DNA of 64,000 nt from Paraburkholderia edwinii (GCF_019428685.1 NZ_CP080095.1:1364001-1428000), one strand, 5' to 3'; positions 34,480-43,245 are shown, numbered from the stretch's first letter. A program made the numbers and translations. Notes: a model not told the origin generated them from the sequence alone.

Positions 34480-35765
34480 AAAAAGCGTTCGTGACGCTTG
34501 CGGCGTGCCTGACGTTATGCGCGTCGGCATTCGCAGATGCGCACACCCCGGCGAGCGATGCCGCCGGAGACGGCGCGCAGCCGATGATGCATATGGACAT
34601 GTCAGGCAGCAGCCCAACGATGACCGGCATGCAGGAGACGAAGGTCCCGAAGACGCCGCTCGCAACCGGCGCGGCGTTCGATGCAAAGCACCGGTTGTGG
34701 GTCGCGTGGGTGGAAGGGGAGCATGTGGTCGTCGCGCATTCCGACGATCGCGGTCGTTCGTTATCCGCGCCGGTGATCGTCAACGCGATGCCGGAGCCGA
34801 TCTACACGAGCGCCGAGAACCGCCCGAAGATCGCAACGAGCCCCGATGCGCGTACCGTTTATGTGACCTGGTCGATGCCGCTCGATCAGCCGTACACGGG
34901 CATGGTCCGCTTTTCGCGCTCGACCGATGGCGGCGCGACATGGACCGTGCCGGTTACCGTGCATCGCGACCGCCAGGCGATCACGCATCGGTTCGATTCT
35001 CTGATCGTCGACGGGCAAGGGCGCGTCTTCGTCGCGTGGATCGACCGGCGCGACAAGGCGGCGGCGAAGCGCGACGGCAAGCCGTATGACGGCCTCGCGA
35101 TCTACTACGCGGTATCGAACGACGCCGGCCAGTCGTTCGCGCCGGAGCGCAAGATCGCCGACCACACGTGCGAGTGCTGCAAGATCGCGCTTGCACTCGA
35201 CAACGAAGGCCGCGTGCAGGCAATGTGGCGCGACGTGTTCCCCGGCCAGATTCGCGATCACGCGCTCGCTGTATTGCCCGCGGATGCCGGTCAACCCGTT
35301 GTGCCCGTGCGCGCGACGTTTTCGAACTGGCATGTCGAAGCGTGCCCTGAGCACGGCCCGTCGCTCGCGATCTCGCGCGACGGCGTGCGTCATATGGCGT
35401 GGTTCAGCGTCGTCGATGGACGCCCCGACGTCTACTATTCGCGACTCTCGGCAGACGGCAAGCCGCTTGGCACGCCGTGGGCCTTCGGCACGGCGGGCAA
35501 GGACGAGCAAGCGTCACACGCGGCGCTGCTCGAAAACAGCGGCACGCTGTGGCTCGCATGGAAAGACTTCGACGGCGACACGATGCGCATTCAGGTGCGC
35601 CGCTCCGATGACGAAGGTCAGCACTGGAGCGCGCCGCGCGCGCTTGCGCAAACGGCCGGCGGCAGCGACAACCCGCAACTGATCGAAGATGCGGGACGCG
35701 TTTATCTGTCGTGGCGCACGCAGAACGACGGCTACATGCTGTTGCCTGCCGACGGGGAGAAATAA
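34467..35765 (+). CDS. Periplasmic BNR-repeat (sialidase-like) protein with Met-rich N-terminus
   Basis: 432 residues. A signal peptide ends ASAFA (about 22). A methionine/histidine-rich stretch (MMHMDMSGSSPTMTGM, about 41-56) resembles copper-binding segments. A beta-propeller follows with several S-x-D-x-G-x-x-W Asp-boxes (SDDRGRSLSAP, STDGGATWTVP, SNDAGQSFAP, SDDEGQHWSAP). An HTCECCK motif near 240 adds three cysteines. Usually annotated as exo-alpha-sialidase, but in this setting metal handling is more likely. GGAG 8 bases before ATG 34467 supports the start. Next gene begins one base after its stop. Confidence 0.78.
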   Translation: MVAMKKAFVTLAACLTLCASAFADAHTPASDAAGDGAQPMMHMDMSGSSPTMTGMQETKVPKTPLATGAAFDAKHRLWVAWVEGEHVVVAHSDDRGRSLSAPVIVNAMPEPIYTSAENRPKIATSPDARTVYVTWSMPLDQPYTGMVRFSRSTDGGATWTVPVTVHRDRQAITHRFDSLIVDGQGRVFVAWIDRRDKAAAKRDGKPYDGLAIYYAVSNDAGQSFAPERKIADHTCECCKIALALDNEGRVQAMWRDVFPGQIRDHALAVLPADAGQPVVPVRATFSNWHVEACPEHGPSLAISRDGVRHMAWFSVVDGRPDVYYSRLSADGKPLGTPWAFGTAGKDEQASHAALLENSGTLWLAWKDFDGDTMRIQVRRSDDEGQHWSAPRALAQTAGGSDNPQLIEDAGRVYLSWRTQNDGYMLLPADGEK

Positions 35766-36254
35766 ATGAAACGGTTGATCGCGTTGATGACGGCGCTGTT
35801 GTGTTTCGCGCTTGGCGCGCCGCCCGTGCATGCCGACGCGGCGAATTTGCAACCGCTCGTTGCCGCGGATGTCGGCCGCGTGCTTGCGCCGGAACCGGGT
35901 AAGGCGCAGATCGTCGAGATCTGGTCGCTCGATTGCAGCTACTGTCGCGAGAACGTCGCGCGCATCATGCAATGGCAACGGAACCATCGTGACGTGCGTG
36001 TGACGATGATCGCGATGGATGCGCTAGATGACAATGCCGAGGCGCTTGCGCAAGCATTGGCGACGATGCATCTGTCGCCGCAGGTCGCGCAATACGCGAA
36101 TGCGGAAGCGATACCGGAGAAGCTGCGCCGCGCACTCGATTCAACCTGGCACGGTGAACTGCCGCGCACGGTGCTGATCGATGCGAGCGGCACGCGGCAA
36201 TCGCATAGTGGGTTGCTGGCGCCGGGCGTTTTGGATCAGTGGCGAGGGGAGTAG
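35766..36254 (+). CDS. Thioredoxin-fold TlpA-like periplasmic protein
   Basis: 162 residues. Signal peptide ending PVHADA (about 25), then a thioredoxin fold with the active site WSLDCSYC (Cys57, Cys60). EIWSLDCSYCRENV replaces the usual WATWCPPC. A conserved cis-Pro region LPRTVLIDASG occurs near 133. It probably reduces or metallates cysteines of an exported partner, perhaps the HTCECCK site of the preceding protein, which is inference. ATG directly follows the upstream stop, so the genes are cotranscribed. Confidence 0.82.
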   Translation: MKRLIALMTALLCFALGAPPVHADAANLQPLVAADVGRVLAPEPGKAQIVEIWSLDCSYCRENVARIMQWQRNHRDVRVTMIAMDALDDNAEALAQALATMHLSPQVAQYANAEAIPEKLRRALDSTWHGELPRTVLIDASGTRQSHSGLLAPGVLDQWRGE

Positions 36255-36267
36255 AGACGTTCAGAAA

Positions 36268-36296
36268 GCAAAAAGCCCAGTCGCGATGACTGGGCT
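36268..36296 (-). terminator. Terminator of tRNA-Thr
   Basis: AGCCCAGTC (36274-36282) pairs with GACTGGGCT (36288-36296). On the minus strand TTTTTGCTTT follows, 17 bases after the tRNA end. It may also slow the convergent + strand operon. Confidence 0.8.
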
Positions 36297-36312
36297 AAGT
36301 GCTTGAATCTGT

Positions 36313-36388
36313 TGGTGCCGGAAAGAGGAATCGAACCCCCGACCTTCGCATTACGAATGCGCTGCTCTACCGTCTGAGCTATTCCGGC
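36313..36388 (-). tRNA. tRNA-Thr (CGU)
   Basis: 76 bases with encoded CCA. Acceptor GCCGGAA pairs with TTCCGGC; the anticodon loop TTCGTAA gives CGT. The arm GCGCATTCGTAATGCGA is the same as in E. coli thrW, and GTTCGATTC forms the T-loop. Confidence 0.97.
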
Positions 36389-36442
36389 ATCAGGAGAACC
36401 GCGATTATAGGGACTTCTTTATCGGCTTGGCAAGCCCCGCAC

Positions 36443-37459
36443 TTATTTTTTTCTTTCCAGATGGTAACGGGTCACGCGGTCGACTTCGTTCTTCGAGCCG
36501 AGGAACACCGCGACGCGTTCGTGCAGATGCCCCGGCGTGATGTCGAGAATGCGCTGTTCGCCATTCGTCGCGGCGCCACCGGCCTGCTCGACGATAAACG
36601 ACATCGGATTCGCCTCGTACATGAGCCGCAGCTTGCCGGGACGATCGGGCGTGCGTTTGTCGGCCGGATACATGAAGATGCCGCCGCGGCTCAGGATGCG
36701 ATGCACGTCCGCCACCATCGACGCGATCCAGCGCATGTTGAAGTCCGCCTGGCGAGGACCTTCCTTGCCGGCGTTCAATTCGTTGACATACTGCTGCACC
36801 GGCTCGTGCCAGTGGCGCGAGTTCGACGCATTGATCGCATATTCGCGCGTGTCGACCGGAATGCGCATGTCGCTTTGGGTAAGCACCCACGAGCCCAGTT
36901 CGCGATCGAGCGTAAAGCAGTTCACGCCATTGCCGGTGGTCAGCACGAGCACCGTTTGCGGGCCGTACACGGCGTAGCCGGCCGCGACCTGCTGCGTGCC
37001 CGGTTGCAGGAACGACTGTTCGGTGGGCTGTTGGCCGTCGGGGCAGCGCAGCACCGAGAAGATCGTGCCGATCGACACGTTCACGTCGATGTTCGAAGAG
37101 CCGTCGAGCGGATCGAACACGAGCAGATATTCGCCGCGCGGGTAGTTAGCCGGAATGGGGAAAAACTGCTCCATTTCCTCGGAGGCCATGCCGGCCAGAT
37201 TGCCGCCCCATTCGTTGGCTTCGAGCAGAATTTCGTTCGACAGGATGTCGAGCTTTTTCTGCACTTCACCTTGCACGTTTTCGCTGCCGGCGGTTCCGAG
37301 CGCATCGCCGAGCGCGCCTTTGCTGACGTGATAGCTGATCGCCTTGCACGCGCGTGCAACGACTTCGATCAAAAGACGCAGATCCGCGGGCAGATTGTTG
37401 TTTTCGCGTTGCTGCTCGATCAGGTACTTCGTGAGAGTGGTGCGACGTGGCAGTGCCAT
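36443..37459 (-). CDS. fbp: Class I fructose-1,6-bisphosphatase
   Basis: 338 residues, usual length. Catalyses fructose-1,6-bisphosphate to fructose-6-phosphate in gluconeogenesis (and the Calvin cycle in autotrophs). Signature [20 protein letters not shown] holds the metal ligands; MASEEMEQ supplies Glu ligands; [18 protein letters not shown] [14 protein letters not shown] and [11 protein letters not shown] match the sugar-phosphate site. Single gene; pepN and the higBA pair lie upstream on the same strand but separately transcribed. Confidence 0.96.
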   Translation of the reverse strand: MALPRRTTLTKYLIEQQRENNNLPADLRLLIEVVARACKAISYHVSKGALGDALGTAGSENVQGEVQKKLDILSNEILLEANEWGGNLAGMASEEMEQFFPIPANYPRGEYLLVFDPLDGSSNIDVNVSIGTIFSVLRCPDGQQPTEQSFLQPGTQQVAAGYAVYGPQTVLVLTTGNGVNCFTLDRELGSWVLTQSDMRIPVDTREYAINASNSRHWHEPVQQYVNELNAGKEGPRQADFNMRWIASMVADVHRILSRGGIFMYPADKRTPDRPGKLRLMYEANPMSFIVEQAGGAATNGEQRILDITPGHLHERVAVFLGSKNEVDRVTRYHLERKK

Positions 37460-37573
37460 TGCAGTGCTCCGGGAGGCTCAGGAATGCATCGATTTTACCC
37501 GCTCGCCTGCCGGATTCCGCATAAAGAAAATGTGAAAGCCGTGGCGCTTCGGTTGCGGATGGGGTTTCAGGTG

Positions 37574-37641
37574 CGGCTCAAGCGTGGATCAAGTGTGGTT
37601 CAAGCGCGGTTCAGGCGCAATTGCAAGCGCGGTTGAAGCGA
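37574..37641. repeat. Degenerate 11-bp tandem array
   Basis: CGGCTCAAGCGT, GGATCAAGTGT (37586), GGTTCAAGCGC (37597), GGTTCAGGCGC (37608), AATTGCAAGCGC and GGTTGAAGCGA (37631) run head to tail between higA and fbp. The unit is related to the arrays at 2.7 and 32.6 kb. Confidence 0.75.
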
Positions 37642-37650
37642 GTTGCGCAG

Positions 37651-38115
37651 TCAGGCCTTGCGTGAAGCCCCGCCGCCCGCGCTATTGCCGACGCGCCGGG
37701 CCGCACTCGCCGCGAGCGCGGCGGCGCGCGCATTGGCGGGCTGCGCTTTCGGCGGCTTCGGGCGCTCGCGCGGCGGCAGCGGCTCGACTTCGCGTTCGAT
37801 CTGCGCGCCAGACTCCGCGGTGGTGACGCGCAGATCGTACGCGATCTGCAGGTTCATCCAGAACAGCGCGCTGGTGCCGAAATAGCGTGCAAGACGCAAT
37901 GCCGTTTCCGGCGAGACCGCGCGCTTGCCGCGCACGACGTCGTTGATGCGCGGCGCCGGCACACGCAGCGCAAGCGCGAGCGCGTTCACCGACATGCCGC
38001 GCGGATCGAGAAACTCCGCGCGCAGCACTTCACCGGGATGGACCGCGGTGATCCGCTCGCCGGTCGCGATATCCGAGAAATCCGTGCTTGCGAGTTCGGA
38101 ACGTTTGATGACCAT
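37651..38115 (-). CDS. higA: HigA-type antitoxin
   Basis: 154 residues. HTH XRE domain: VHPGEVLRAEFLDPRGMSVNALALALRVPAPRINDVVRGKRAVSPETALRLARYFGTS is the family core (H-P-G-E-x-L, then helix-turn-helix to about residue 85). It should neutralise HigB and repress the operon. Unlike the usual about 100-residue HigA, it has a C-terminal extension of about 45 Ala/Pro/Arg-rich residues. GGGAGG precedes ATG 38115. It lies 17 bases downstream of higB, the typical toxin-first order. Confidence 0.88.
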   Translation of the reverse strand: MVIKRSELASTDFSDIATGERITAVHPGEVLRAEFLDPRGMSVNALALALRVPAPRINDVVRGKRAVSPETALRLARYFGTSALFWMNLQIAYDLRVTTAESGAQIEREVEPLPPRERPKPPKAQPANARAAALAASAARRVGNSAGGGASRKA

Positions 38116-38132
38116 ACAGGCCTCCCTTTGAA

Positions 38133-38414
38133 TCAGTGGTAGTCGACGATTTCGACATTGAGCGCTTCGCCTTCGGAGAAGTAGAAGCAGATTCGCCATT
38201 GCTCGTTGATGCGGATGCTCCACTGGCCGCTGCGCTCGCCCTGCAACGCTTCGAGCCGGTTGCCGGGCGGCAGGAGCAGGTCGGACGGCGAGGTTGCCGC
38301 GTCGATCATTTGCAGTTTGCGATGCGCGATGGACTGAATGTGGACAGGCAGTGTACGGGCGAAGCCGCCCGAAAAAACGAGCGCAGTTGCCTTGTCGCCA
38401 AATGATGAAATCAT
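38133..38414 (-). CDS. higB: HigB-type toxin (RelE superfamily mRNA interferase)
   Basis: 93 residues. The pattern ARRKLQMIDAATSPSDL-like AHRKLQMIDAATSPSDLL, PPGNRLEALQGERSGQWSIRINEQWRICF and VEIVDYH is diagnostic of HigB toxins that cut mRNA at the ribosome. ATG 38414 gives MISSFGDKATALVFSG, the normal start; an in-frame upstream start at 38432 would lie upstream of the promoter's -10. Promoter and operator are immediately adjacent, so the message is nearly leaderless. Confidence 0.88.
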   Translation of the reverse strand: MISSFGDKATALVFSGGFARTLPVHIQSIAHRKLQMIDAATSPSDLLLPPGNRLEALQGERSGQWSIRINEQWRICFYFSEGEALNVEIVDYH

Positions 38415-38418
38415 AGGT

Positions 38419-38447
38419 ATCGTATAACGCACGGCGTTAAATGTAAA
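38419..38447 (-). promoter_or_regulatory. higBA promoter with overlapping operator
   Basis: On the minus strand TTTACA (38442-38447), a 17-base spacer and TACGAT (38419-38424). The inverted repeat TAACGC-ACG-GCGTTA (38425-38439) lies in the spacer, where a HigA dimer would block polymerase. The predicted start of transcription (about 38412) falls within the higB start codon region. Confidence 0.75.
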
Positions 38448-38543
38448 GTGTTGTCCGAGTGCGTTTACTTTGACGACTGCGCGCGACTCTGAACAGTCGT
38501 CCGAATGGCCAACGGTCAGGTACTGCAGACAAAAAGCGCAAAC

Positions 38544-38569
38544 AAAAAAGCCGGCACGCTGTGCCGGCT
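38544..38569 (-). terminator. Rho-independent terminator of pepN
   Basis: AGCCGGCAC (38549-38557) pairs with GTGCCGGCT (38561-38569); TTTTTTGTTT follows on the minus strand, about 30 bases after the pepN stop. Confidence 0.9.
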
Positions 38570-38597
38570 TCGTACTACAGAGGAAGTGCGGATTCTG

Positions 38598-41330
38598 TCA
38601 GCCGAGCGCCTTCTCGACGATCTCGCGCACATCGCGCGACTTCACCTGCGCGGTAACCTTTTCGAGCGCGCGGCGCATCTGTTCGCGCAACGCGGGCGTG
38701 AAGCGGCGCCACAATTCGAGCGTGCGCGCGAGGCGCGCCGCGACCTGCGGATTGAGCGCATCGAGTGCGATTACCTGCTCGGCCCAGAATGCGTAACCGG
38801 AGCCGTCTTCCGCGTGGAATTGCGCGGGGTTCGCGCCGCAGAAACTGAAGATCAGCGAGCGCGCGCGATTCGGGTTCTTCAGATTGAACGCGGGATGCGT
38901 CATAAGCCGGCGCACGATATCGATGACCGGCCGCTGCGGCGTGCCACGCTGCGTCGCCTGCAACGCGAACCACTTGTCGATGACGAGCGGCTCCTTTTCG
39001 AAGCGGCGATAGAAGTCGTCGAGCGCATGCTGCGCGTCGCCGGCGCCAGTACCGGATGCGGCCGCGGTCAGCAGCGCGGACAGCGCCGCGGCGCGATCGG
39101 TCATGTTATTCGCCGACGCATATTGCGCGGACGCAAGCCGCACCGCGTCGCTCGTATCGTCGAGCTCGGCGAGATATGCGAGCGCGAGGTTCTTCAGACC
39201 GCGGCGGCCCGCATCTTCGGGCGTGGCTTGATACGCGCCCGGCGTCTGATGTTTGTCGTAGATCGCGAGCCAGTCGCGCTTGAGCGCGTTTGCGAGGCGC
39301 TGACGCAGGAACTGGCGCGCGCGATGCACGGCAGCCGGGTTCGATTCGTCCATCTGTTCGGCGAGGTACGCCTCGGACGGCAACATCAGCGCAAGCTCGC
39401 GGAATGCCGGCGACAGCGTTGCGTCGTTCAGCACACGCGCAAACGCGCTGACGACTGCATCGTCGAGCTGCAGCGGCTTGCCGTTCGCCGCGTGGTCGGC
39501 GAGCGTCAGCAGTTCGCGCGTCGCGAGGCGCTGGCCGGCTTCCCAGCGGTTGAACGGATCGCTGTCGTGCGCAAGCAGGAACGCAAGTTCATCGCCGCTG
39601 TAGTCGTATTCGACGATAACCGGCGCCGAGAAATTGCGCAGCAGCGACGGCAGCGGCTTTTCGGCGACGTCGACGAAGGTGAAGGTCTGTTCGCTGTCGG
39701 TGAATTCGAGCACGCGCGTGGTTGCGGCCGGGGCTTGCGCTTCGCCTTCTAGACGCAGCGGCAGGTCTTTGCCGTCCGCGCCGATCAGGCCGATCGCGAA
39801 TGGAATCAGCAGCGGGCCTTTCTGTGTCTCGCGCGCGGCCTGCGAACTCTCGCCGTAACCTTGTTTGAGCGTCACGCGGTAACGGCGCTGCGCGGCATCG
39901 TAGGCAGTGGAGACCGTCACGCGCGGCGTGCCGGCCTGGCTGTACCAGCGCTCGAATTGCGCGAGGTCGCGGCCATTCGCATCGGCCATCGCCATGCGGA
40001 AATCGTCGCAGGTGACCGCATGCCCATCGTGCCGCTTGAAGTACAGATCCATGCCACGCCTGAAGCCGTCGCGGCCGAACAGCGTCTGATACATGCGCAC
40101 AACTTCCGAGCCTTTCTCATAGACGGTCATCGTGTAGAAGTTGTTGATTTCGACATAGCTCTCGGGCCGCACCGGGTGCGCCATCGGGCCTGCGTCTTCG
40201 GCGAACTGCATCTGCCGCAGCACGCGCACGTCTTCGATGCGCTTCGTCGCGCGCGCAGCCTCGTCTCCACCGTTCTTGCTGTTTTGCTGGTGAGCGCCGG
40301 CCGCCATATCGGCCGAAAATTCCTGATCGCGAAATACCGTCAGACCTTCTTTCAGGCTCAGCTGGAACCAGTCGCGGCAGGTCACGCGGTTGCCGGTCCA
40401 GTTGTGGAAATACTCATGGCCGACCACCGCTTCGATATTCGCGAAGTCGGTATCGGTTGCCGTTTCCGGGTTCGCGAGCACGTACTTCGTGTTGAAGATG
40501 TTGAGGCCTTTGTTTTCCATCGCGCCCATGTTGAAGTCGCTGACCGCGACAATCATGAAGCGGTCGAGATCGAGTTCGAGCCCGAAGCGCCGTTCGTCCC
40601 AGCGAATCGAATGGATCAGCGAATCCATCGCGTGCCGCGTCTTGTCGAGATCGTGCGGTTCGACCCAGACCTGCAGCAGTTTTTCCTTGCCGGAACCGGA
40701 TGTGACGCGTTCCTCGAGCGCGACCAGCTTGCCGGCGACGAGCGCGAACAGATAGCTCGGTTTCCTGAACGGGTCTTCCCAGCGCGCGAAGTGGCGGCCG
40801 TCCGGCAGGTCGCCCTGTTCGAGCAGATTGCCGTTCGACAGCAGCACCGGATAAGCGTCTTTATCGGCACGCAGCGTGACGGTGTAGGTGGCCATCACAT
40901 CGGGACGGTCGAGAAACCACGTGATACGGCGAAAGCCTTCCGCCTCGCACTGCGTGAAGAAGTTGCCGCTCGATACGTAGAGCCCCGAGAGGGTGGTGTT
41001 TTCCGCCGGATTGCAGGTGCCGACGAGCGTCAGTTCGAACGCATCGGGCACGTTCTCGACCGTGAGGCCATGCTCGTGCACCCGCACCGCGGCATGGGGC
41101 TTGCCGTCGATGGCGGCGCTGACGAAGTCGAGCTGTTCGCCCATCAGTTCGAGGTGCGTCTCGCGTACGGCGTTCGACGCTGCGTCCGGATTGCGGCGCA
41201 GACGCATCGTGTTCCTGATGGTCGTGCGTTCGGGCGCAAGATCGAACTCGAGGGCGACGGTATCGATGAGAAAGGCAGGCGCCGTGTAATCGGCGCGGCG
41301 GATGACGGGGGGCGTAGCGGTATCGGCCAT
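38598..41330 (-). CDS. pepN: Aminopeptidase N (M1 family)
   Basis: 910 residues, slightly longer than E. coli PepN (870). Zinc metallopeptidase that removes N-terminal residues in the cytoplasm. GAMEN exopeptidase motif at 269-273 (NMGAMENKGLN) and zinc site HEYFH (His305, Glu306, His309) followed by NWTGNRVTCRDWFQLSLKEGLTVFRDQEF, which includes the downstream Glu ligand. C-terminal ERAP-like/DUF3458 region follows. ATG 41330 gives MADTATPPVI; an ATG 66 bases earlier would add an Arg-rich extension. Residues 345-365 hold a short Gln/Asn/Gly-rich insertion. Confidence 0.94.
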   Translation of the reverse strand: MADTATPPVIRRADYTAPAFLIDTVALEFDLAPERTTIRNTMRLRRNPDAASNAVRETHLELMGEQLDFVSAAIDGKPHAAVRVHEHGLTVENVPDAFELTLVGTCNPAENTTLSGLYVSSGNFFTQCEAEGFRRITWFLDRPDVMATYTVTLRADKDAYPVLLSNGNLLEQGDLPDGRHFARWEDPFRKPSYLFALVAGKLVALEERVTSGSGKEKLLQVWVEPHDLDKTRHAMDSLIHSIRWDERRFGLELDLDRFMIVAVSDFNMGAMENKGLNIFNTKYVLANPETATDTDFANIEAVVGHEYFHNWTGNRVTCRDWFQLSLKEGLTVFRDQEFSADMAAGAHQQNSKNGGDEAARATKRIEDVRVLRQMQFAEDAGPMAHPVRPESYVEINNFYTMTVYEKGSEVVRMYQTLFGRDGFRRGMDLYFKRHDGHAVTCDDFRMAMADANGRDLAQFERWYSQAGTPRVTVSTAYDAAQRRYRVTLKQGYGESSQAARETQKGPLLIPFAIGLIGADGKDLPLRLEGEAQAPAATTRVLEFTDSEQTFTFVDVAEKPLPSLLRNFSAPVIVEYDYSGDELAFLLAHDSDPFNRWEAGQRLATRELLTLADHAANGKPLQLDDAVVSAFARVLNDATLSPAFRELALMLPSEAYLAEQMDESNPAAVHRARQFLRQRLANALKRDWLAIYDKHQTPGAYQATPEDAGRRGLKNLALAYLAELDDTSDAVRLASAQYASANNMTDRAAALSALLTAAASGTGAGDAQHALDDFYRRFEKEPLVIDKWFALQATQRGTPQRPVIDIVRRLMTHPAFNLKNPNRARSLIFSFCGANPAQFHAEDGSGYAFWAEQVIALDALNPQVAARLARTLELWRRFTPALREQMRRALEKVTAQVKSRDVREIVEKALG

Positions 41331-41400
41331 GATGGGTAGAAAATGAGAGTCTCGAAGCCGGCTTGCGCGATGCGCGAACCGGGCTGGTCGGATCATTTTA

Positions 41401-41433
41401 AAAGCAAACTAAAACCCTGGGCGAAGCCCGGGT
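41401..41433 (-). terminator. Terminator-like hairpin upstream of pepN
   Basis: CCCTGGGC (41415-41422) pairs with GCCCGGGT (41426-41433) with one G-T pair; TTTTAGTTTGCTTT follows on the minus strand. It lies 70 bases upstream of pepN, so it might attenuate pepN or end an unseen minus-strand transcript. Confidence 0.5.
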
Positions 41434-41460
41434 GCCCGCCGTCCGGCGCGGGCATTTCAG

Positions 41461-41515
41461 CGTGTGCCGCGCGGCATGCACCCGGCTTGTGCGCGGCCTG
41501 TGCCCGGCTTGTGCG
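41461..41515. repeat. Five 11-bp tandem repeats
   Basis: CGTGTGCCGCG, CGGCATGCACC, CGGCTTGTGCG, CGGCCTGTGCC and CGGCTTGTGCG are contiguous 11-mers between the divergent genes. Confidence 0.75.
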
Positions 41516-41653
41516 AGATGGTCGGCACCGCACGAACAGGCGATTCACGAGGCCTCTCACGCTCGAACTTTTCATGCGATGACAGGGTCAGCGTATTATC
41601 AGGGCCGCTTGCGCGGCGTGCGCGGGCGACGACAGCGAAAGAAAGGAAATACG

Positions 41654-42376
41654 ATGAAGCTCGATCGAAGGACCCGTTCATGGGGACGCCACGCCGGGCT
41701 GATGTTCGCCGCACTGGCGATGCTGCTGGCGGGCTGCACGTCTTATGTGACGACGCAGGTCACCGCGTTCTCGAACTGGGACGGCGGCAGCGACGCGACA
41801 CGCACCTACGCATTCCAGCGCACCACTTCGCAAGCGAACAGCCTCGAAGACTCGACGTACGAACAGGTGGTCGCGAACGAACTGGCGACGCATGCGTTCA
41901 GGCAGGTCGACATGGACAGGGCGCATTACCTCGTTGCCATTGCGTACGGGACGCGCTCGGATATGGCCGTGTCGTCGGCGCCGGCTTATTACTATGACCC
42001 GTGGCCGGGTCCGTACTACTGGGGCCGGCCGTATGGCTGGGGCGGCGGGCCATGGGGGCCATGGGGACCTTACGGCGGCGGTTATGTGACGCAAAGCTAC
42101 CCCGTGTTTACACACACGCTCGGCATTCGTATCACCGACCGTGCGAGCGGCAAGGAAGTCTATAACGTGACCGCGCGCAGCTCGGGCGACGAAGCGTCGC
42201 TCGTCTACGCGATGCCGTTTCTTGCGCGCAGTGCGATGGCCGATTTCCCGCTCGGCAACGGCGTGGTGCGTACGGTGAAGCTGCCGGTCGATGGGCAGGG
42301 CGGCGCGCCGAACGAAGTCGCGGCCGGCGCCGCGGCGCCCGCCGCGCCGGCTTCGGGCGCGAAGGCGGTGCAGTAA
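41654..42376 (+). CDS. DUF4136 lipoprotein
   Basis: 240 residues. Signal peptide and lipobox ending AMLLAGC (Cys near 29). The mature domain TSYVTTQVTAFSNW, TYAFQRT and YEQVVANELATHAF follows DUF4136. A Tyr/Trp/Gly/Pro-rich insert (about 115-145) precedes FTHTLGIRITDRASGKEVYNVTARSSG. The C-terminus is Ala-rich. Family members are envelope lipoproteins of unknown role. AAGGA precedes ATG 41654, and a TATTAT -10 lies 55 bases upstream. Confidence 0.82.
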   Translation: MKLDRRTRSWGRHAGLMFAALAMLLAGCTSYVTTQVTAFSNWDGGSDATRTYAFQRTTSQANSLEDSTYEQVVANELATHAFRQVDMDRAHYLVAIAYGTRSDMAVSSAPAYYYDPWPGPYYWGRPYGWGGGPWGPWGPYGGGYVTQSYPVFTHTLGIRITDRASGKEVYNVTARSSGDEASLVYAMPFLARSAMADFPLGNGVVRTVKLPVDGQGGAPNEVAAGAAAPAAPASGAKAVQ

Positions 42377-42440
42377 ATGTTAAAGCGGTGTGACTGCGAA
42401 AGCGTGGGGCTTTCGCAGTAACGTTTGCTGGGGCTGCCGC

Positions 42441-43013
42441 TCAAATCCCCACGCCGCACAGCGCGAGCGCGCCAAGTACAACGAACATCACCGCGGCAAT
42501 ACCATGCACGAGTTTCGTCGGCAGCCTGTGCGCGAAGCGGTCGCCTAGCAGGATCGCCGGCACATTCGCGATCATCATGCCGAGCGTCGTGCCCGCGACG
42601 ACCCCGAAAAAATCATGAAAGCGTGCGGCAAGCGCAACCGTGGCGAGCTGTGTCTTGTCGCCCATCTCCGCGAGAAAAAACGTGACGACGGTCGCGCCGA
42701 ACACGCCGAGGTGCGTGCGGTTCGTTTTCGCCTCCTCTTCGCTGAGCTTGTCGGGTACGAGAATCCATAAACCCATGCCGATAAACGACGCGGCGAGCGC
42801 CCAGCGCATCACCGTCGGCGTGACGAGCGAGCCTAACCATGCGCCGAGCGCGCCCGCGCCGGCGTGATTGATCAAGGTCGCCGCGAGCACGCCGAAGATG
42901 ATCGGCACCGGCTTGCGATAGCGGGCGGCGAGAACGAGCGAGAGAAGTTGTGTCTTGTCGCCGATTTCGGCGAGCGCGACCGCACCGGTCGAGATGAGAA
43001 AAGCCTGATCCAC
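42441..43013 (-). CDS. GDT1/TMEM165 (UPF0016) family manganese exporter
   Basis: 190 residues, six membrane helices in two inverted halves, each with the signature E-x-G-D-K-T: ALAEIGDKTQLLSLVLAARY (about 14-33) and FLAEMGDKTQLATVALAARF (about 112-131). Bacterial members (MneA type) export Mn2+, using the Glu/Asp pair. The upstream yybP-ykoY riboswitch independently supports manganese. Between helices 3 and 4 is a charged loop KLSEEEAKTNR. Confidence 0.93.
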   Translation of the reverse strand: MDQAFLISTGAVALAEIGDKTQLLSLVLAARYRKPVPIIFGVLAATLINHAGAGALGAWLGSLVTPTVMRWALAASFIGMGLWILVPDKLSEEEAKTNRTHLGVFGATVVTFFLAEMGDKTQLATVALAARFHDFFGVVAGTTLGMMIANVPAILLGDRFAHRLPTKLVHGIAAVMFVVLGALALCGVGI

Positions 43014-43094
43014 GTTTTTCTAATTTCCTCGGGCCGGATGTGAGCGAGCGACGACCCATGACGCGCCGGGCCCTATCACGGCGCGCTATGGATC

Positions 43095-43245
43095 ATCGGT
43101 CTCGCCAGGCCAAAGGCTGCGTCTGCCATGGCCACGCGGGCCAAGTTTGTTGACAGACGCCCCCGCGAGCGATGTGCGGTGCGCGCTTTCATGAAACTGA
43201 AAGCATGGCGCATGACATCGAGCGGGGCGGCTACTCCCCAATGAG
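43095..43245 (-). promoter_or_regulatory. yybP-ykoY manganese riboswitch
   Basis: On the minus strand GGGGAGTAGCC (complement of 43229-43239) is the conserved 5' strand of the aptamer. CCTTTGGCC and GGCGAGACC (43099-43107) are the conserved 3' part that closes P1 and binds Mn2+. A TATAAT -10 at 43252-43257 puts the 5' end near 43245. The intervening arm is long. A GC-rich GCGCGCC/GGCGCGT hairpin follows and may be the expression platform, about 80 bases before the exporter gene. Confidence 0.88.

Larger units (their letters stand above)
41331..41653. other. Divergent region between pepN and the DUF4136 lipoprotein gene
   Basis: 323 bases without a gene. It holds a minus-strand terminator-like hairpin (41401-41433), an 11-bp tandem array (41461-41515), and a TATTAT at 41594-41599 that may be the -10 for the lipoprotein gene. 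Confidence 0.55.

Noticed and set aside
34467..35765. Genuine sialidase
   Set aside because: BNR repeats alone are not proof. The Met/His-rich and Cys-rich segments and the copper-like neighbours argue for another role, so I named it only as BNR-repeat.
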